From: Microbacterium paraoxydans
GTDB lineage: Bacteria > Actinomycetota > Actinomycetes > Actinomycetales > Microbacteriaceae
Reading direction: 5' to 3'
DNA: 64,000 nucleotides
Assembly (NCBI RefSeq): GCF_020524545.1
Contig: NZ_JAIVLG010000002.1
Coordinates: forward strand, 124,001 to 188,000
Position numbers and translations under genes: made by a program. Under the pieces are notes generated by a model. The model saw only the letters and a program-made list of their open reading frames with translations. It was not told the origin of the DNA and made no database searches. Positions 50,907 to 63,500 of this stretch are shown here, piece by piece; the stretch's first letter is position 1; every line of letters starts with the position of its first letter.

Positions 50907-50935
50907 TTGGTATCTAGGGATCCGCTGGGTACCGT
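50907..50935 (+). promoter_or_regulatory. Promoter of the oligopeptide ABC operon
   Basis: TTGGTA (50907-50912) and TACCGT (50930-50935) are 17 bp apart, giving a leader of about 65 nt. An AAGCGTTT core, of the kind bound by LacI-family repressors, overlaps the -35 at 50901-50908. That match is short and may be chance. Confidence 0.5.
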
Positions 50936-50950
50936 CTAGTCATCACCGTC

Positions 50951-50972
50951 CCCGAGGCGAAGAGGCCTCGGG
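50951..50972 (+). promoter_or_regulatory. Leader hairpin before the peptide-binding lipoprotein gene
   Basis: CCCGAGGC (50951-50958) pairs with GCCTCGGG (50965-50972) around a 6-nt loop, 36 nt upstream of the ATG. It may stabilise the mRNA 5' end. Confidence 0.4.
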
Positions 50973-51008
50973 ACGCGCAACGTAGCGCCCGACAGGGAAG
51001 GTCACACA

Positions 51009-52682
51009 ATGCACCAATCAGTCAAGCGTCGGCGAGGACTCATCGCCGCAGCCGGAGCCACGATCGCCGCTCTCGCCCTCGCCGGGTGCGTCGCGAGCGA
51101 GCGGGGGGATGATGGCGCCGAGGGCTCAGGCGACGTCGACGGGACATTCGTCTTCGCGGCGTCCTCCGACCCGGCGAGCCTGGACCCCGCATTCGCACAG
51201 GATGGCGAGAGCTTCCGCGTCTCGCGTCAGATCTTCGAGGGTCTCGTCGGCACCGAGCCGGGCACGGCGAACCCGGCACCGCTCCTCGCCGAAGAGTGGG
51301 AGTCCTCCGAGGACGGCATGTCGCACACGTTCACCCTCAAGGAGGACGTGACCTTCCACGACGGGACGCCGTTCAACGCCGAGGCCGTGTGCGCCAACTT
51401 CGACCGCTGGTTCAACTGGACCGGGCTGGCCGCCTCCGAGGCCTTCGGCTACTACTACAACAAGCTCTTCAAGGGATACGCCTCCAACGCGGCGGACGCC
51501 GTCTACAAGTCGTGCACCCCGGACGGCGACTACTCGGTCACGATCGACCTGAACAAGCCGTTCGCGGGCTTCGTCGCGTCGCTCTCGCTGCCGTCGTTCG
51601 CCATGCAGAGCCCGTCGGCCATGCAGGAGTTCGGAGCAGACGAGGTCGGCGGCTCCGCCGAGGCCCCGCAGCTGTCCGAGTACGCGATGGGGCACCCGGT
51701 CGGTACCGGCCCCTACCAGTTCGACGAGTGGGCACCGGGCGAGCAGGTCACGCTCAAGGCCTACGACGGCTACTGGGGCGACGCCGGACAGATCGACGAG
51801 ATCATCTTCCGCACCATCGATGACCCGACGGCTCGCCGTCAGGCTCTCGAGTCCGGCTCGATCGACGGTTACGACCTCGTGGGCCCTGCCGACACCCAGG
51901 CACTCGACGACGACGGATTCACGATGGTCTCGCGCCCGCCGTTCACGATCCTGTACCTCGCGTTCAACCAGGCCGTCCCGGAGCTCCAGGACCCGAAGGT
52001 CCGCGAGGCCCTGTCGTATGCGGTCGACAAGGACGCTCTGATCAGCCAGGTACTGCCCGAGGGCACGCAGAAGGCGATCGAGTTCGTCCCCGAGGTCGTC
52101 AACGGCTACAACCCGGACGTGACGACGTACGACTACGACCCCGAGAAGGCGAAGTCGCTGCTGGCCGAGGCCGGCTACGACGAGGCGAACCCGCTGAAGC
52201 TGACCTTCAACTACCCGGTCAACGTCTCGCGTCCCTACATGCCGGACCCCGAGCAGATCTACACGGTCCTGTCGTCGCAGCTCTCCGAAGTCGGCGTCGA
52301 GACCACCCCGGTCTCGGAGGAGTGGGTCGAGTACCTCGACCGCACCACCGGTACGGCGGACCATGGCATCCACCTGCTGGGCTGGACCGGCGACTACAAC
52401 GACACGGACAACTTCGTCGGCGTCTTCTTCGGCCAGAAGAGCTCCGAGTGGGGCTTCGACAACCCGGAGCTGTTCCAGAAGCTGACGGAGGCGCGCGGCG
52501 TCTCCAACCTCGAGGAGCAGACCGCGCTGTACGAGGAGATCAACGAGATGGTCGCCACGTTCATCCCCGGTGTTCCGCTCGCGCACCCGGCGCCGACCCT
52601 GGCGTTCGACCCGCGCGTGGAGAGCTACCCGGCCAGCCCGGTCAACGACGAGGTCTTCACCGACATCGTCCTCACCAAGTAG
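51009..52682 (+). CDS. Oligopeptide/dipeptide ABC transporter substrate-binding lipoprotein
   Basis: This 557-residue family 5 binding protein has a lipobox LAGC (Cys27) and the class segments SSDPASLDPAFAQDGES, LAEEWESSEDGMSHTFTLKEDVTFHDGTPF and HPVGTGPYQFDEWAPGEQVTLKA. It binds peptides or glycopeptides outside the membrane. AGGGAAGG lies upstream of the ATG. A strong hairpin separates it from the permease genes, which would favour higher levels of this subunit. Confidence 0.93.
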   Translation: MHQSVKRRRGLIAAAGATIAALALAGCVASERGDDGAEGSGDVDGTFVFAASSDPASLDPAFAQDGESFRVSRQIFEGLVGTEPGTANPAPLLAEEWESSEDGMSHTFTLKEDVTFHDGTPFNAEAVCANFDRWFNWTGLAASEAFGYYYNKLFKGYASNAADAVYKSCTPDGDYSVTIDLNKPFAGFVASLSLPSFAMQSPSAMQEFGADEVGGSAEAPQLSEYAMGHPVGTGPYQFDEWAPGEQVTLKAYDGYWGDAGQIDEIIFRTIDDPTARRQALESGSIDGYDLVGPADTQALDDDGFTMVSRPPFTILYLAFNQAVPELQDPKVREALSYAVDKDALISQVLPEGTQKAIEFVPEVVNGYNPDVTTYDYDPEKAKSLLAEAGYDEANPLKLTFNYPVNVSRPYMPDPEQIYTVLSSQLSEVGVETTPVSEEWVEYLDRTTGTADHGIHLLGWTGDYNDTDNFVGVFFGQKSSEWGFDNPELFQKLTEARGVSNLEEQTALYEEINEMVATFIPGVPLAHPAPTLAFDPRVESYPASPVNDEVFTDIVLTK

Positions 52683-52705
52683 GCCTGACCGCGTGATGCG
52701 CCGAA

Positions 52706-52736
52706 CCCCGGTCCCGCGTACTCCGCGGGACCGGGG
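52706..52736 (+). terminator. 13-bp intercistronic hairpin between binding protein and permease genes
   Basis: CCCCGGTCCCGCG (52706-52718) pairs perfectly with CGCGGGACCGGGG (52724-52736) around TACTC. No T-run follows. It likely protects the 3' end of the binding-protein message or partly ends transcription, as seen in other importer operons. Confidence 0.7.
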
Positions 52737-52768
52737 AACGGCGTACCTTCCGATCGACGGAGATCTTC

Positions 52769-53773
52769 GTGCTGCGCACCATCGGCAGGCGACTGCTGTT
52801 CCTCATCCCCACCCTGTTCGGGCTCAGCATCCTGCTGTTCGCCTGGGTCAGGGCCCTTCCCGGCGGCCCCGCGGTCGCCCTCCTCGGCGAGAAAGCCACA
52901 CCCGAGGCCGTCGCCAGGGTCAACGAGCTCTACGGCTTCGACGAGCCGATCATCCAGCAGTACTTCACCTGGATCGGTCGCCTCCTGCAGGGCGACTTCG
53001 GGACATCCATCCAGACCAACCGTCCGGTGACGGAGGAGTTCCTCCGCCGGTTCCCCGCGACACTGGAGTTGAGCGTCATGGCGCTCATCTTCGCGGTCGG
53101 CATCGGTATCCCGCTGGGCTACTGGGCGGCCCGCCGTCACGGGAAGTTCACCGACCACGCGTCGGTCGTGCTGAGCCTGGTCGGCATCACCATCCCGGTG
53201 TTCTTCCTGGCGTTCATCCTGAAGTACGTGTTCGCCGTGCAGCTGGGCTGGCTGCCGTCGGACGGACGACAGGATCCACGAATAGACGCCACCCATCCCA
53301 CCGGGTTCTATGTGTGGGACGGGATCATCACCGGCGAGTTCGACGCCGCGTGGGACGCGATCCTGCATCTGATCCTGCCGGCGCTCGCGCTCGGCACGAT
53401 CCCCCTCGCGATCATCGTGCGCATCACCAGAGCGAGCGTCCTCGAAGTGCAGAATGCGGACTACGTGCGCACAGGGCGGGCAAAGGGCGTCGGGTCGCCC
53501 ACGCTGCGAAACCGCTTCATCCTGCGCAACGCCATGCTCCCGGTGATCACCACGATCGGTCTGCAGACCGGACTCCTGATCTCCGGGGCGGTGCTCACCG
53601 AGACGGTGTTCGCCTTTCCCGGTATCGGCTCGTTCCTGGCGAGGGCGATCTTCACCAGGGACTTCCCGGTGCTTCAGGGATTCATCATCTTCATCGCGAT
53701 CGCGTACGCGTTGATCAACCTGGCGGTCGATGTCTCCTACAGCTTCATCGACCCGAGAGTGAGGGTGCAGTGA
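52769..53773 (+). CDS. Oligopeptide ABC transporter permease (DppB type)
   Basis: This 334-residue membrane protein begins LRTIGRRLLFLIPTLFGLSILLF and has the DppB-type segments ALPGGPAVALLGEKATPEAVARVNELYGFDEPIIQQYF, and a late TRASVLEVQNADYVRTGRAKGVG coupling loop. The GTG has GGAG 7 nt upstream. It forms the channel with the DppC-type subunit encoded 34 bp downstream. Confidence 0.93.
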   Translation: MLRTIGRRLLFLIPTLFGLSILLFAWVRALPGGPAVALLGEKATPEAVARVNELYGFDEPIIQQYFTWIGRLLQGDFGTSIQTNRPVTEEFLRRFPATLELSVMALIFAVGIGIPLGYWAARRHGKFTDHASVVLSLVGITIPVFFLAFILKYVFAVQLGWLPSDGRQDPRIDATHPTGFYVWDGIITGEFDAAWDAILHLILPALALGTIPLAIIVRITRASVLEVQNADYVRTGRAKGVGSPTLRNRFILRNAMLPVITTIGLQTGLLISGAVLTETVFAFPGIGSFLARAIFTRDFPVLQGFIIFIAIAYALINLAVDVSYSFIDPRVRVQ

Positions 53774-53807
53774 TGTCCCTCTCCATCGTCCGAAAGGAGG
53801 CGGTCGC

Positions 53808-54773
53808 ATGAGCATCCCGCTCCCGCCCGCCCAGGGGCCGTCGGCCGAGAGCGGCGGCGGCATCGACACCGTCGCGATCGCGCAGGCCGATCTGAAGAAG
53901 AGCTCCGGCGGATTCTGGCAGGACGTGTTCCGCCGCCTCCGCCGCAATCCCACGGCCTGGGTCGGCGCCGTCATCGTGCTGCTGTTCCTGCTCGTCGCCG
54001 CCCTCGCCCCGTGGCTCGCTCCCTACCCGGAAACGGCGCTCCCCGGGGCGAAGTACATCACGCCGACCCACATCCCCGGACCGGGGGAGCTGCCGGAGTT
54101 CCCGCTCGGGCTCGACCGTTTCGGCGGGGACGTGCTGTCGAAGCTGATCTGGGGAGCGCAGGCGTCACTCCTGATCGGTGTCATCTCCACCGCGATGGGC
54201 CTCCTCGGCGGCATGATCCTCGGCCTCCTCGCCGGGACGTTCGGCGGCTGGGTCGATACCCTGATCATGCGTGTCGTCGACATCATCCTCTCCGTGCCGA
54301 ACCTGCTGCTCGCGGTGTCGATCGCCGCGATCCTCGGGCAGACGCCGTTCGCGGTGATGATCGCCATCGGTGCTTCCCAGGTGCCGATCTTCGCCCGGCT
54401 GCTCCGTGCCTCGATGCTGCAGCAGCGTTCGAGCGATTACGTCCTCTCGGCGCAGACGCTCGGCCTCGGCCGCGGCAAGATCACCATGTCGCACGTGCTC
54501 CCCAACGCCATCGGCCCGGTGATCGTGCAGGGGACTCTGACGCTCGCGACCGCCGTGATCGATGCGGCGGCGCTGTCGTTCCTCGGACTCGGCGGCGGTG
54601 GCCCCGCGACGGCCGAGTGGGGCCGCATGCTCACCTACGCACAGTCCGAACTCGCGATCGCCCCCTGGCTCGCGTTCCTCCCGGGCATCTGCATCGCCGT
54701 CACCGCGCTCGGCTTCACCCTGCTCGGTGAGGCGTTGCGCGAGGCGATGGACCCGCGGACGAGGGCACGATGA
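53808..54773 (+). CDS. Oligopeptide ABC transporter permease (DppC type)
   Basis: This 321-residue membrane protein has the OppC/DppC N-terminal segment FRRLRRNPTAWVGAVIVLLFLLVAALAPWLAPY, then LGLDRFGGDVLSKLIWGAQASLLIGV and the coupling loop RSSDYVLSAQTLGLGRGKITMSHVLPN. A perfect AAAGGAGG lies 7 nt before the ATG at 53808. Its stop overlaps the start of the ATPase gene (ATGA). Confidence 0.94.
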   Translation: MSIPLPPAQGPSAESGGGIDTVAIAQADLKKSSGGFWQDVFRRLRRNPTAWVGAVIVLLFLLVAALAPWLAPYPETALPGAKYITPTHIPGPGELPEFPLGLDRFGGDVLSKLIWGAQASLLIGVISTAMGLLGGMILGLLAGTFGGWVDTLIMRVVDIILSVPNLLLAVSIAAILGQTPFAVMIAIGASQVPIFARLLRASMLQQRSSDYVLSAQTLGLGRGKITMSHVLPNAIGPVIVQGTLTLATAVIDAAALSFLGLGGGGPATAEWGRMLTYAQSELAIAPWLAFLPGICIAVTALGFTLLGEALREAMDPRTRAR

Positions 54774-56476
54774 ACGCCGGCGATGAAGGCGCGACGCGCG
54801 CCGTGAAGGAGAACCAGATGTCGACCGAGCCGCTGCTGTCGGTCCAAGGACTCGCGGTGGACTTCGCCACCATGGACGGGGTGGTGCACGCCGTCGAGGG
54901 CGTCGACCTCGAGATCCGCCCGGGGGAGACCGTCGCGATCGTGGGAGAGTCCGGTTCGGGCAAGTCGACCACCGCGATGGCCATCATCGGACTGCTCGCG
55001 GGCGGCGGGAAGGTGGCCTCCGGCAGCATCCGCCTCGACGGGAAGGAGATCGCCCACGCCTCCGAGAACGAGCTGCGCACGATCCGGGGGCGCGACATCG
55101 GCCTCGTGCCGCAGGATCCGATGTCCAACCTGAACCCGGTGGCCAAGATCGGCACGCAGGTGGCCGAGACGCTTCTCGCGCACGGTCTCGCGACTCGTCA
55201 GGACGTGCAGGCCAAGGTGGTGGAGGCTCTCACGGCTGCTGGTCTCCCTGACCCGGAGCGGCGTGCCAAGCAGTACCCGCATGAGTTCTCGGGCGGCATG
55301 CGGCAGCGTGCGCTCATCGCCATCGGACTGGCGTGCAAGCCGCGACTGCTGATCGCCGACGAGCCGACCAGCGCCCTGGACGTGACCGTGCAGCAGACCA
55401 TCCTCGATCAGATCGGTCAGATGACCCGGGACCTGGGAACCGCGGTGCTGCTCATCACACACGATCTCGGGCTCGCCGCCGAGCGCGCCGAGCGCGTGAT
55501 CGTGATGCACCGAGGCAAGGTCGTCGAGCAGGGGGCCGCGCGGCAGATCCTGGAGAATCCGCAGCATCCGTACACGCAGTCGCTGGTGAAAGCCGCACCG
55601 TCGGTCGCCGCCGCACGGCTGCGGCCGGAGGCCTTCCAGGTGCAGGAGCGCGCCGCGGAGACGGACGCCAGGGCCACGGCCGCTCCCGCCGACAACATCG
55701 TCGAGATCGAGAACCTCACCAAGGTGTACCCGGTGCGGGGTCGCGGCGAGGACTTCGTGGCGGTGGACGACGTGTCGCTGGTCATCCCGCGCGGGGAGAC
55801 GGTCGCGATCGTGGGGGAGTCCGGCTCGGGGAAGACCACGACCGCGCGGATGCTGCTGAAGGTGATCGAGCCCACGAGCGGACTGATCCGCTACGAGGGC
55901 AAGGACATCTCGACGCTCTCGCGGGCCGAGACGCGCGAGTTCCGCCAGCAGGTGCAGCCCATCTTCCAGGATCCCTACTCGAGCCTGAACCCGATGTTCA
56001 CGATCGAGCGTCTGATCGCCGAACCCCTGGAGTTCTACAAGAGGGGAAGCAGTGCCGACCGACGAGGGCGCGTGCGGCAGCTGCTCGACGACGTGGCGCT
56101 GCCGCAGTCGATGCTGCGGCGCTACCCGTCCGAGCTGTCGGGCGGGCAGCGGCAGCGCGTCGCGATCGCGCGGGCGCTCGCGCTCTCTCCCGACGTGATC
56201 GTCTGCGACGAGCCGGTCTCGGCACTCGACGTGCTGGTGCAGGACCAGATCCTCACCCTGCTCGGCGACCTGCAGCGGGAGTACGGGCTGAGCTATCTGT
56301 TCATCTCCCACGACCTGGCTGTGGTGCGGTTGATCAGCGACTACGTCTGCGTCATGAAGGACGGCAGGCTCGTCGAGGCGGCGACGTCGGAGGAGATCTT
56401 CACCAACCCGCGCGACCCCTACACGCGGCGGCTGCTGGCCTCGATCCCCGGCAACGAGCTGAACATCGCATCCTGA
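54770..56476 (+). CDS. Oligopeptide ABC transporter, fused double ATPase (DppD-DppF)
   Basis: This 568-residue protein contains two complete nucleotide-binding domains: the first with GESGSGKS (59-66), FSGGMRQR and [12 protein letters not shown]; the second, from about residue 310, with GESGSGKT, LSGGQRQR and VIVCDEPVSALD. Usually these are two genes (DppD and DppF); here they are joined. An ATG 16 codons later (54818), with AAGGAG upstream, is a good alternative start. It powers the DppB/DppC channel. Confidence 0.94.
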   Translation: MNAGDEGATRAVKENQMSTEPLLSVQGLAVDFATMDGVVHAVEGVDLEIRPGETVAIVGESGSGKSTTAMAIIGLLAGGGKVASGSIRLDGKEIAHASENELRTIRGRDIGLVPQDPMSNLNPVAKIGTQVAETLLAHGLATRQDVQAKVVEALTAAGLPDPERRAKQYPHEFSGGMRQRALIAIGLACKPRLLIADEPTSALDVTVQQTILDQIGQMTRDLGTAVLLITHDLGLAAERAERVIVMHRGKVVEQGAARQILENPQHPYTQSLVKAAPSVAAARLRPEAFQVQERAAETDARATAAPADNIVEIENLTKVYPVRGRGEDFVAVDDVSLVIPRGETVAIVGESGSGKTTTARMLLKVIEPTSGLIRYEGKDISTLSRAETREFRQQVQPIFQDPYSSLNPMFTIERLIAEPLEFYKRGSSADRRGRVRQLLDDVALPQSMLRRYPSELSGGQRQRVAIARALALSPDVIVCDEPVSALDVLVQDQILTLLGDLQREYGLSYLFISHDLAVVRLISDYVCVMKDGRLVEAATSEEIFTNPRDPYTRRLLASIPGNELNIAS

Positions 56477-56540
56477 GCGGCCGCAGCGCTCGCCGTCCGG
56501 AGCCGTGAGCGCACGCCACTTCTCCGCCGACGCGCTCTCC

Positions 56541-56599
56541 GCCGACACGCCAGATGTCGGACGCCGCGCCGCATCCGGTCCGACATCTGGCGTGTCGGC
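56541..56599. repeat. Palindromic element with 22-bp perfect arms, copy B
   Basis: Arms at 56541-56562 and 56578-56599 are identical in sequence to those at 30053-30111, again around a 15-nt loop, but the loop differs (GCCGCGCCGCATCCG here). The flanks also differ, so this is a dispersed repeat rather than a long duplication. Confidence 0.9.
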
Positions 56600-56632
56600 C
56601 CCTCCGTTGGGGGCAGGGGGCGGTGCCGGGGC

Positions 56633-56704
56633 GGGAACGGGAGAGGGGAGGTGCCGGGGAGGTGCCGGGGAGGTGCCGGGGGCCGGGGTGGGAACGGGAG
56701 AGGG
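56633..56704. repeat. G-rich tandem repeats
   Basis: GGGGAGGTGCC occurs three times in a row (56645-56677), flanked by two copies of GGGAACGGGAGAGGG (56633-56647 and 56690-56704). They adjoin the palindromic element, as tandem repeats do at 24 kb and 30 kb. Confidence 0.75.
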
Positions 56705-56762
56705 AGCCTGGAGGTGACCGGATGCTCATACCGCAGCATCTGAGATTGGTCAAGGACTGCGC

Positions 56763-56791
56763 TTGCCATGTCGCACAATCGTGCGTATAGT
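56763..56791 (+). promoter_or_regulatory. rpoB promoter
   Basis: TTGCCA (56763-56768) and TATAGT (56786-56791) are 17 bp apart, the best consensus promoter in the window. The leader of about 120 nt ends with an AGCCC/GGGCT hairpin just before GGAGG and the TTG start. Confidence 0.8.
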
Positions 56792-56917
56792 TGGTAGTTG
56801 CGCTCGCTCCTCCCTGCCCTCATATGGTGGTCGGCATTTCGTTGAGTTCTCGAGCGCACACTCCACCTGACGACAAAGGAATCGAGAAGCCCTGCGGGGC
56901 TCACGGAGGTTATTCCC

Positions 56918-60421
<3,504 letters not shown>

Positions 60422-60427
60422 TCCGCA

Positions 60428-60460
60428 GGTGTGCCCGGGGACGCAACTCCCGGGCACACC
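60428..60460 (+). promoter_or_regulatory. 12-bp intercistronic hairpin between rpoB and rpoC
   Basis: GGTGTGCCCGGG (60428-60439) pairs perfectly with CCCGGGCACACC (60449-60460) around a 9-nt loop. A smaller GAAG/CTTC stem follows. No T-run is present, so it is more likely an RNA processing or stability element than a terminator. Confidence 0.6.
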
Positions 60461-60502
60461 GAAGCAGACTTCTCAAACAGAATTTCCGACACAGGAGAAC
60501 TA

Positions 60503-63500
60503 GTGCTCGAGTCCACAACTTTCGACGAGCTTCGCATCGGCCTGGCGACCGCAGACAACATCCGCGCGTGGTCCTACGGCGAGGTCAAGAAGCCCGAAAC
60601 CATCAACTACCGCACCCTGAAGCCGGAGAAGGATGGTCTCTTCGGAGAGCAGATCTTCGGCCCGTCCCGCGACTGGGAGTGCGCCTGCGGTAAGTACAAG
60701 CGCGTCCGCTTCAAGGGCATCGTCTGCGAGCGCTGCGGCGTGGAGGTCACCAAGAGCTCCGTCCGTCGTGAGCGCATGGGTCACATCGAGCTCGCCGCTC
60801 CGGTCACCCACATCTGGTACTTCAAGGGCGTGCCCTCGCGCCTCGGTTACCTGCTCGACATGGCGCCGAAGGACCTCGAGAAGGTCATCTACTTCGCCGC
60901 CTACATGGTCATCTCGGTCGACGAGGAAGCTCGTCACCGCGACCTGGGCACGCAGGAGAACAACATCCGTCTCGAGCTGAAGACGCTCGGCGACCGCCGC
61001 GACGCCAAGATCGCGGAGCGCCTGGCCAAGCTGGAGGAGGAGCTCGCGGCTCTCGAGGCAGAGGGTGCTAAGGCCGACGCCAAGAAGAAGGTCAAGGACG
61101 CCGCCGAGAAGGAGATGTCGCTCATCCGCAAGGGCGCAGACGACGCGATCCTGAAGCTGGAGCGCGTGTGGGAGGACTTCCGCACCCTCGAGGTCGGTGC
61201 CCTCCGTCCGGAGGACGACGTCTTCCACGAGCTGCAGGACCGTTTCGGCCAGTACTTCGAGGCCTACATGGGAGCAGAGTCGATCCAGCGTCGCCTTGCG
61301 TCGTTCGACCTGCAGGCCGAGGCCGAGAACCTGCGTCTGCAGATCTCCGAGGGCAAGGGCCAGCGCAAGATCCGTGCGATCAAGCGCCTCAAGGTCGTCA
61401 GCTCGTTCCTCGAGACCGGCATGAGCCCGGCCTCGATGGTCCTCGACGTGGTCCCGGTGATCCCGCCGGAGCTGCGCCCGATGGTCCAGCTCGACGGTGG
61501 TCGCTTCGCGACGTCGGACCTGAACGACCTCTACCGCCGTGTGATCAACCGCAACAACCGTCTTCGTCGTCTGATCGACCTCGGTGCCCCCGAGATCATC
61601 GTCAACAACGAGAAGCGCATGCTGCAGGAGGCCGTCGACGCCCTGTTCGACAACGGTCGCCGCGGTCGTCCCGTCACCGGTACGGGCAACCGCGCCCTGA
61701 AGTCCCTCAGCGACATGCTGAAGGGTAAGCAGGGTCGTTTCCGTCAGAACCTGCTCGGAAAGCGCGTCGACTACTCCGGCCGTTCGGTCATCATCGTCGG
61801 CCCGCAGCTGAAGCTGCACCAGTGCGGTCTGCCCAAGCAGATGGCGCTGGAGCTCTTCAAGCCGTTCGTCATCAAGCGCCTGATCGACCTCGGTCACTCG
61901 CAGAACATCAAGGCGGCCAAGCGCGCCGTCGAGCGCACCCGTCCCGAGGTCTGGGACGTTCTCGAGGAGATCATCCGCGAGCGTCCGGTGCTGCTCAACC
62001 GTGCACCCACCCTGCACCGTCTGGGTATCCAGGCCTTCGAGCCGCAGCTCGTCGAGGGTAAGGCCATCCAGCTGCACCCGCTCGTCTGCGCGGCGTTCAA
62101 CGCCGACTTCGACGGTGACCAGATGGCCGTGCACCTGCCCCTGTCGGTCGAGGCTCAGGCCGAGGCCCGCGTGCTGATGCTCGCGTCGAACAACATCCTG
62201 AAGCCGTCTGACGGCCGTCCGGTCACTCTGCCTTCGCAGGACATGATCATCGGTCTGCACCACCTGACCACGGTCAGGGAGGGTGCGGACGGTGAGGGTC
62301 GTGCGTTCGGTTCGGTGGGTGAGGCGATCCTGGCCAAGGACGAGGGCACCCTCGACCTGCAGGCGAAGATCCGCATCCGCATCCCCGGTCTGACCTTCCT
62401 CGAGGGCGAAGCTCCCGAGGGCTACGAGCGTCACGGTCTCGTGGACGCTTCGCTGGGTCAGGCGATCTTCAACGACACGCTGCCCAAGGGCTACCCGTTC
62501 GTTCGCGAGCAGGCCGACAAGAACAAGCTGTCGCAGATCGTCAACAAGCTGGCCGAGGAGTACCCGAAGGTCGAGACGGCTGCGTCGCTGGACCGCATCA
62601 AGGACGCCGGCTTCTACTGGGCCACGCGCTCCGGTGTGACCGTCGCCCTGAGCGACATCCTCACCCCGCCGAGCAAGGGCGAGATCGTCGCCGGCTACGA
62701 GAAGCAGGCCGCGAAGGTCCAGTCGCAGTACGAGAAGGGTCTGACGACCGACGCCGAGCGTCGCCAGGAGCTCATCAAGATCTGGACCGAGGCGACCGAT
62801 GAGGTTCAGGCCGCCATGCGGGCGAACTTCCCGGAGAACAACACCATCAACCGAATGGTGTCCTCTGGTGCTCGTGGTAACTGGCTGCAGATCCGGAACA
62901 TCGCCGGTATGCGTGGTCTGGTGAATAACCCCAAGGGTGAGATCATCCCGCGTCCGATCATCTCCTCGTACCGCGAGGGTCTGTCGGTGGCGGAGTACTT
63001 CATCGCGACGCACGGTACCCGTAAGGGTCTCGCCGACACCGCTCTGCGTACCGCGGACTCGGGTTACCTGACCCGTCGTCTGGTGGATGTCTCGCAGGAT
63101 GTCATCATCCGCGAAGAGGACTGCGGCACGTCGAAGGGCCTCGAGCTCCCGATCGCCGCTCCGAACTCGCAGGGTGAGCTCGTGCGCGACGCGAACGTCG
63201 AGAACTCGGTGTTCGCTCGTACGCTGGCCTCCGACGTCGTGAGCGAGTCGGGCGAGGTGCTCGCCGCCGCCGGTGACGACGTGGGTGATGTGCTGATCGA
63301 CAAGCTCGTCGGTCTGGGTGTCGAGAGCATCAAGGTGCGCTCGGTCCTGACCTGCGACTCCGCCGTCGGTGTCTGCGCGCAGTGCTACGGCCGTTCGCTC
63401 GCGACCGGCAAGACCGTCGACATCGGCGAGGCCGTCGGCATCATCGCGGCCCAGTCGATCGGTGAGCCCGGTACCCAGCTGACGATGCGTACCTTCCACA

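Larger units (their letters stand above)
56477..56917. other. 441-bp gap before rpoB
   Basis: The gap holds a second copy of the 22-bp-arm palindromic element, G-rich tandem repeats and then the rpoB promoter with its leader of about 120 nt. No gene was found in it. Confidence 0.7.

Noticed and set aside
50901..50908. AAGCGTTT as a LacI-family operator
   Set aside because: Only the 8-bp core fits and the flanks are not palindromic. No LacI-type gene is in the window.
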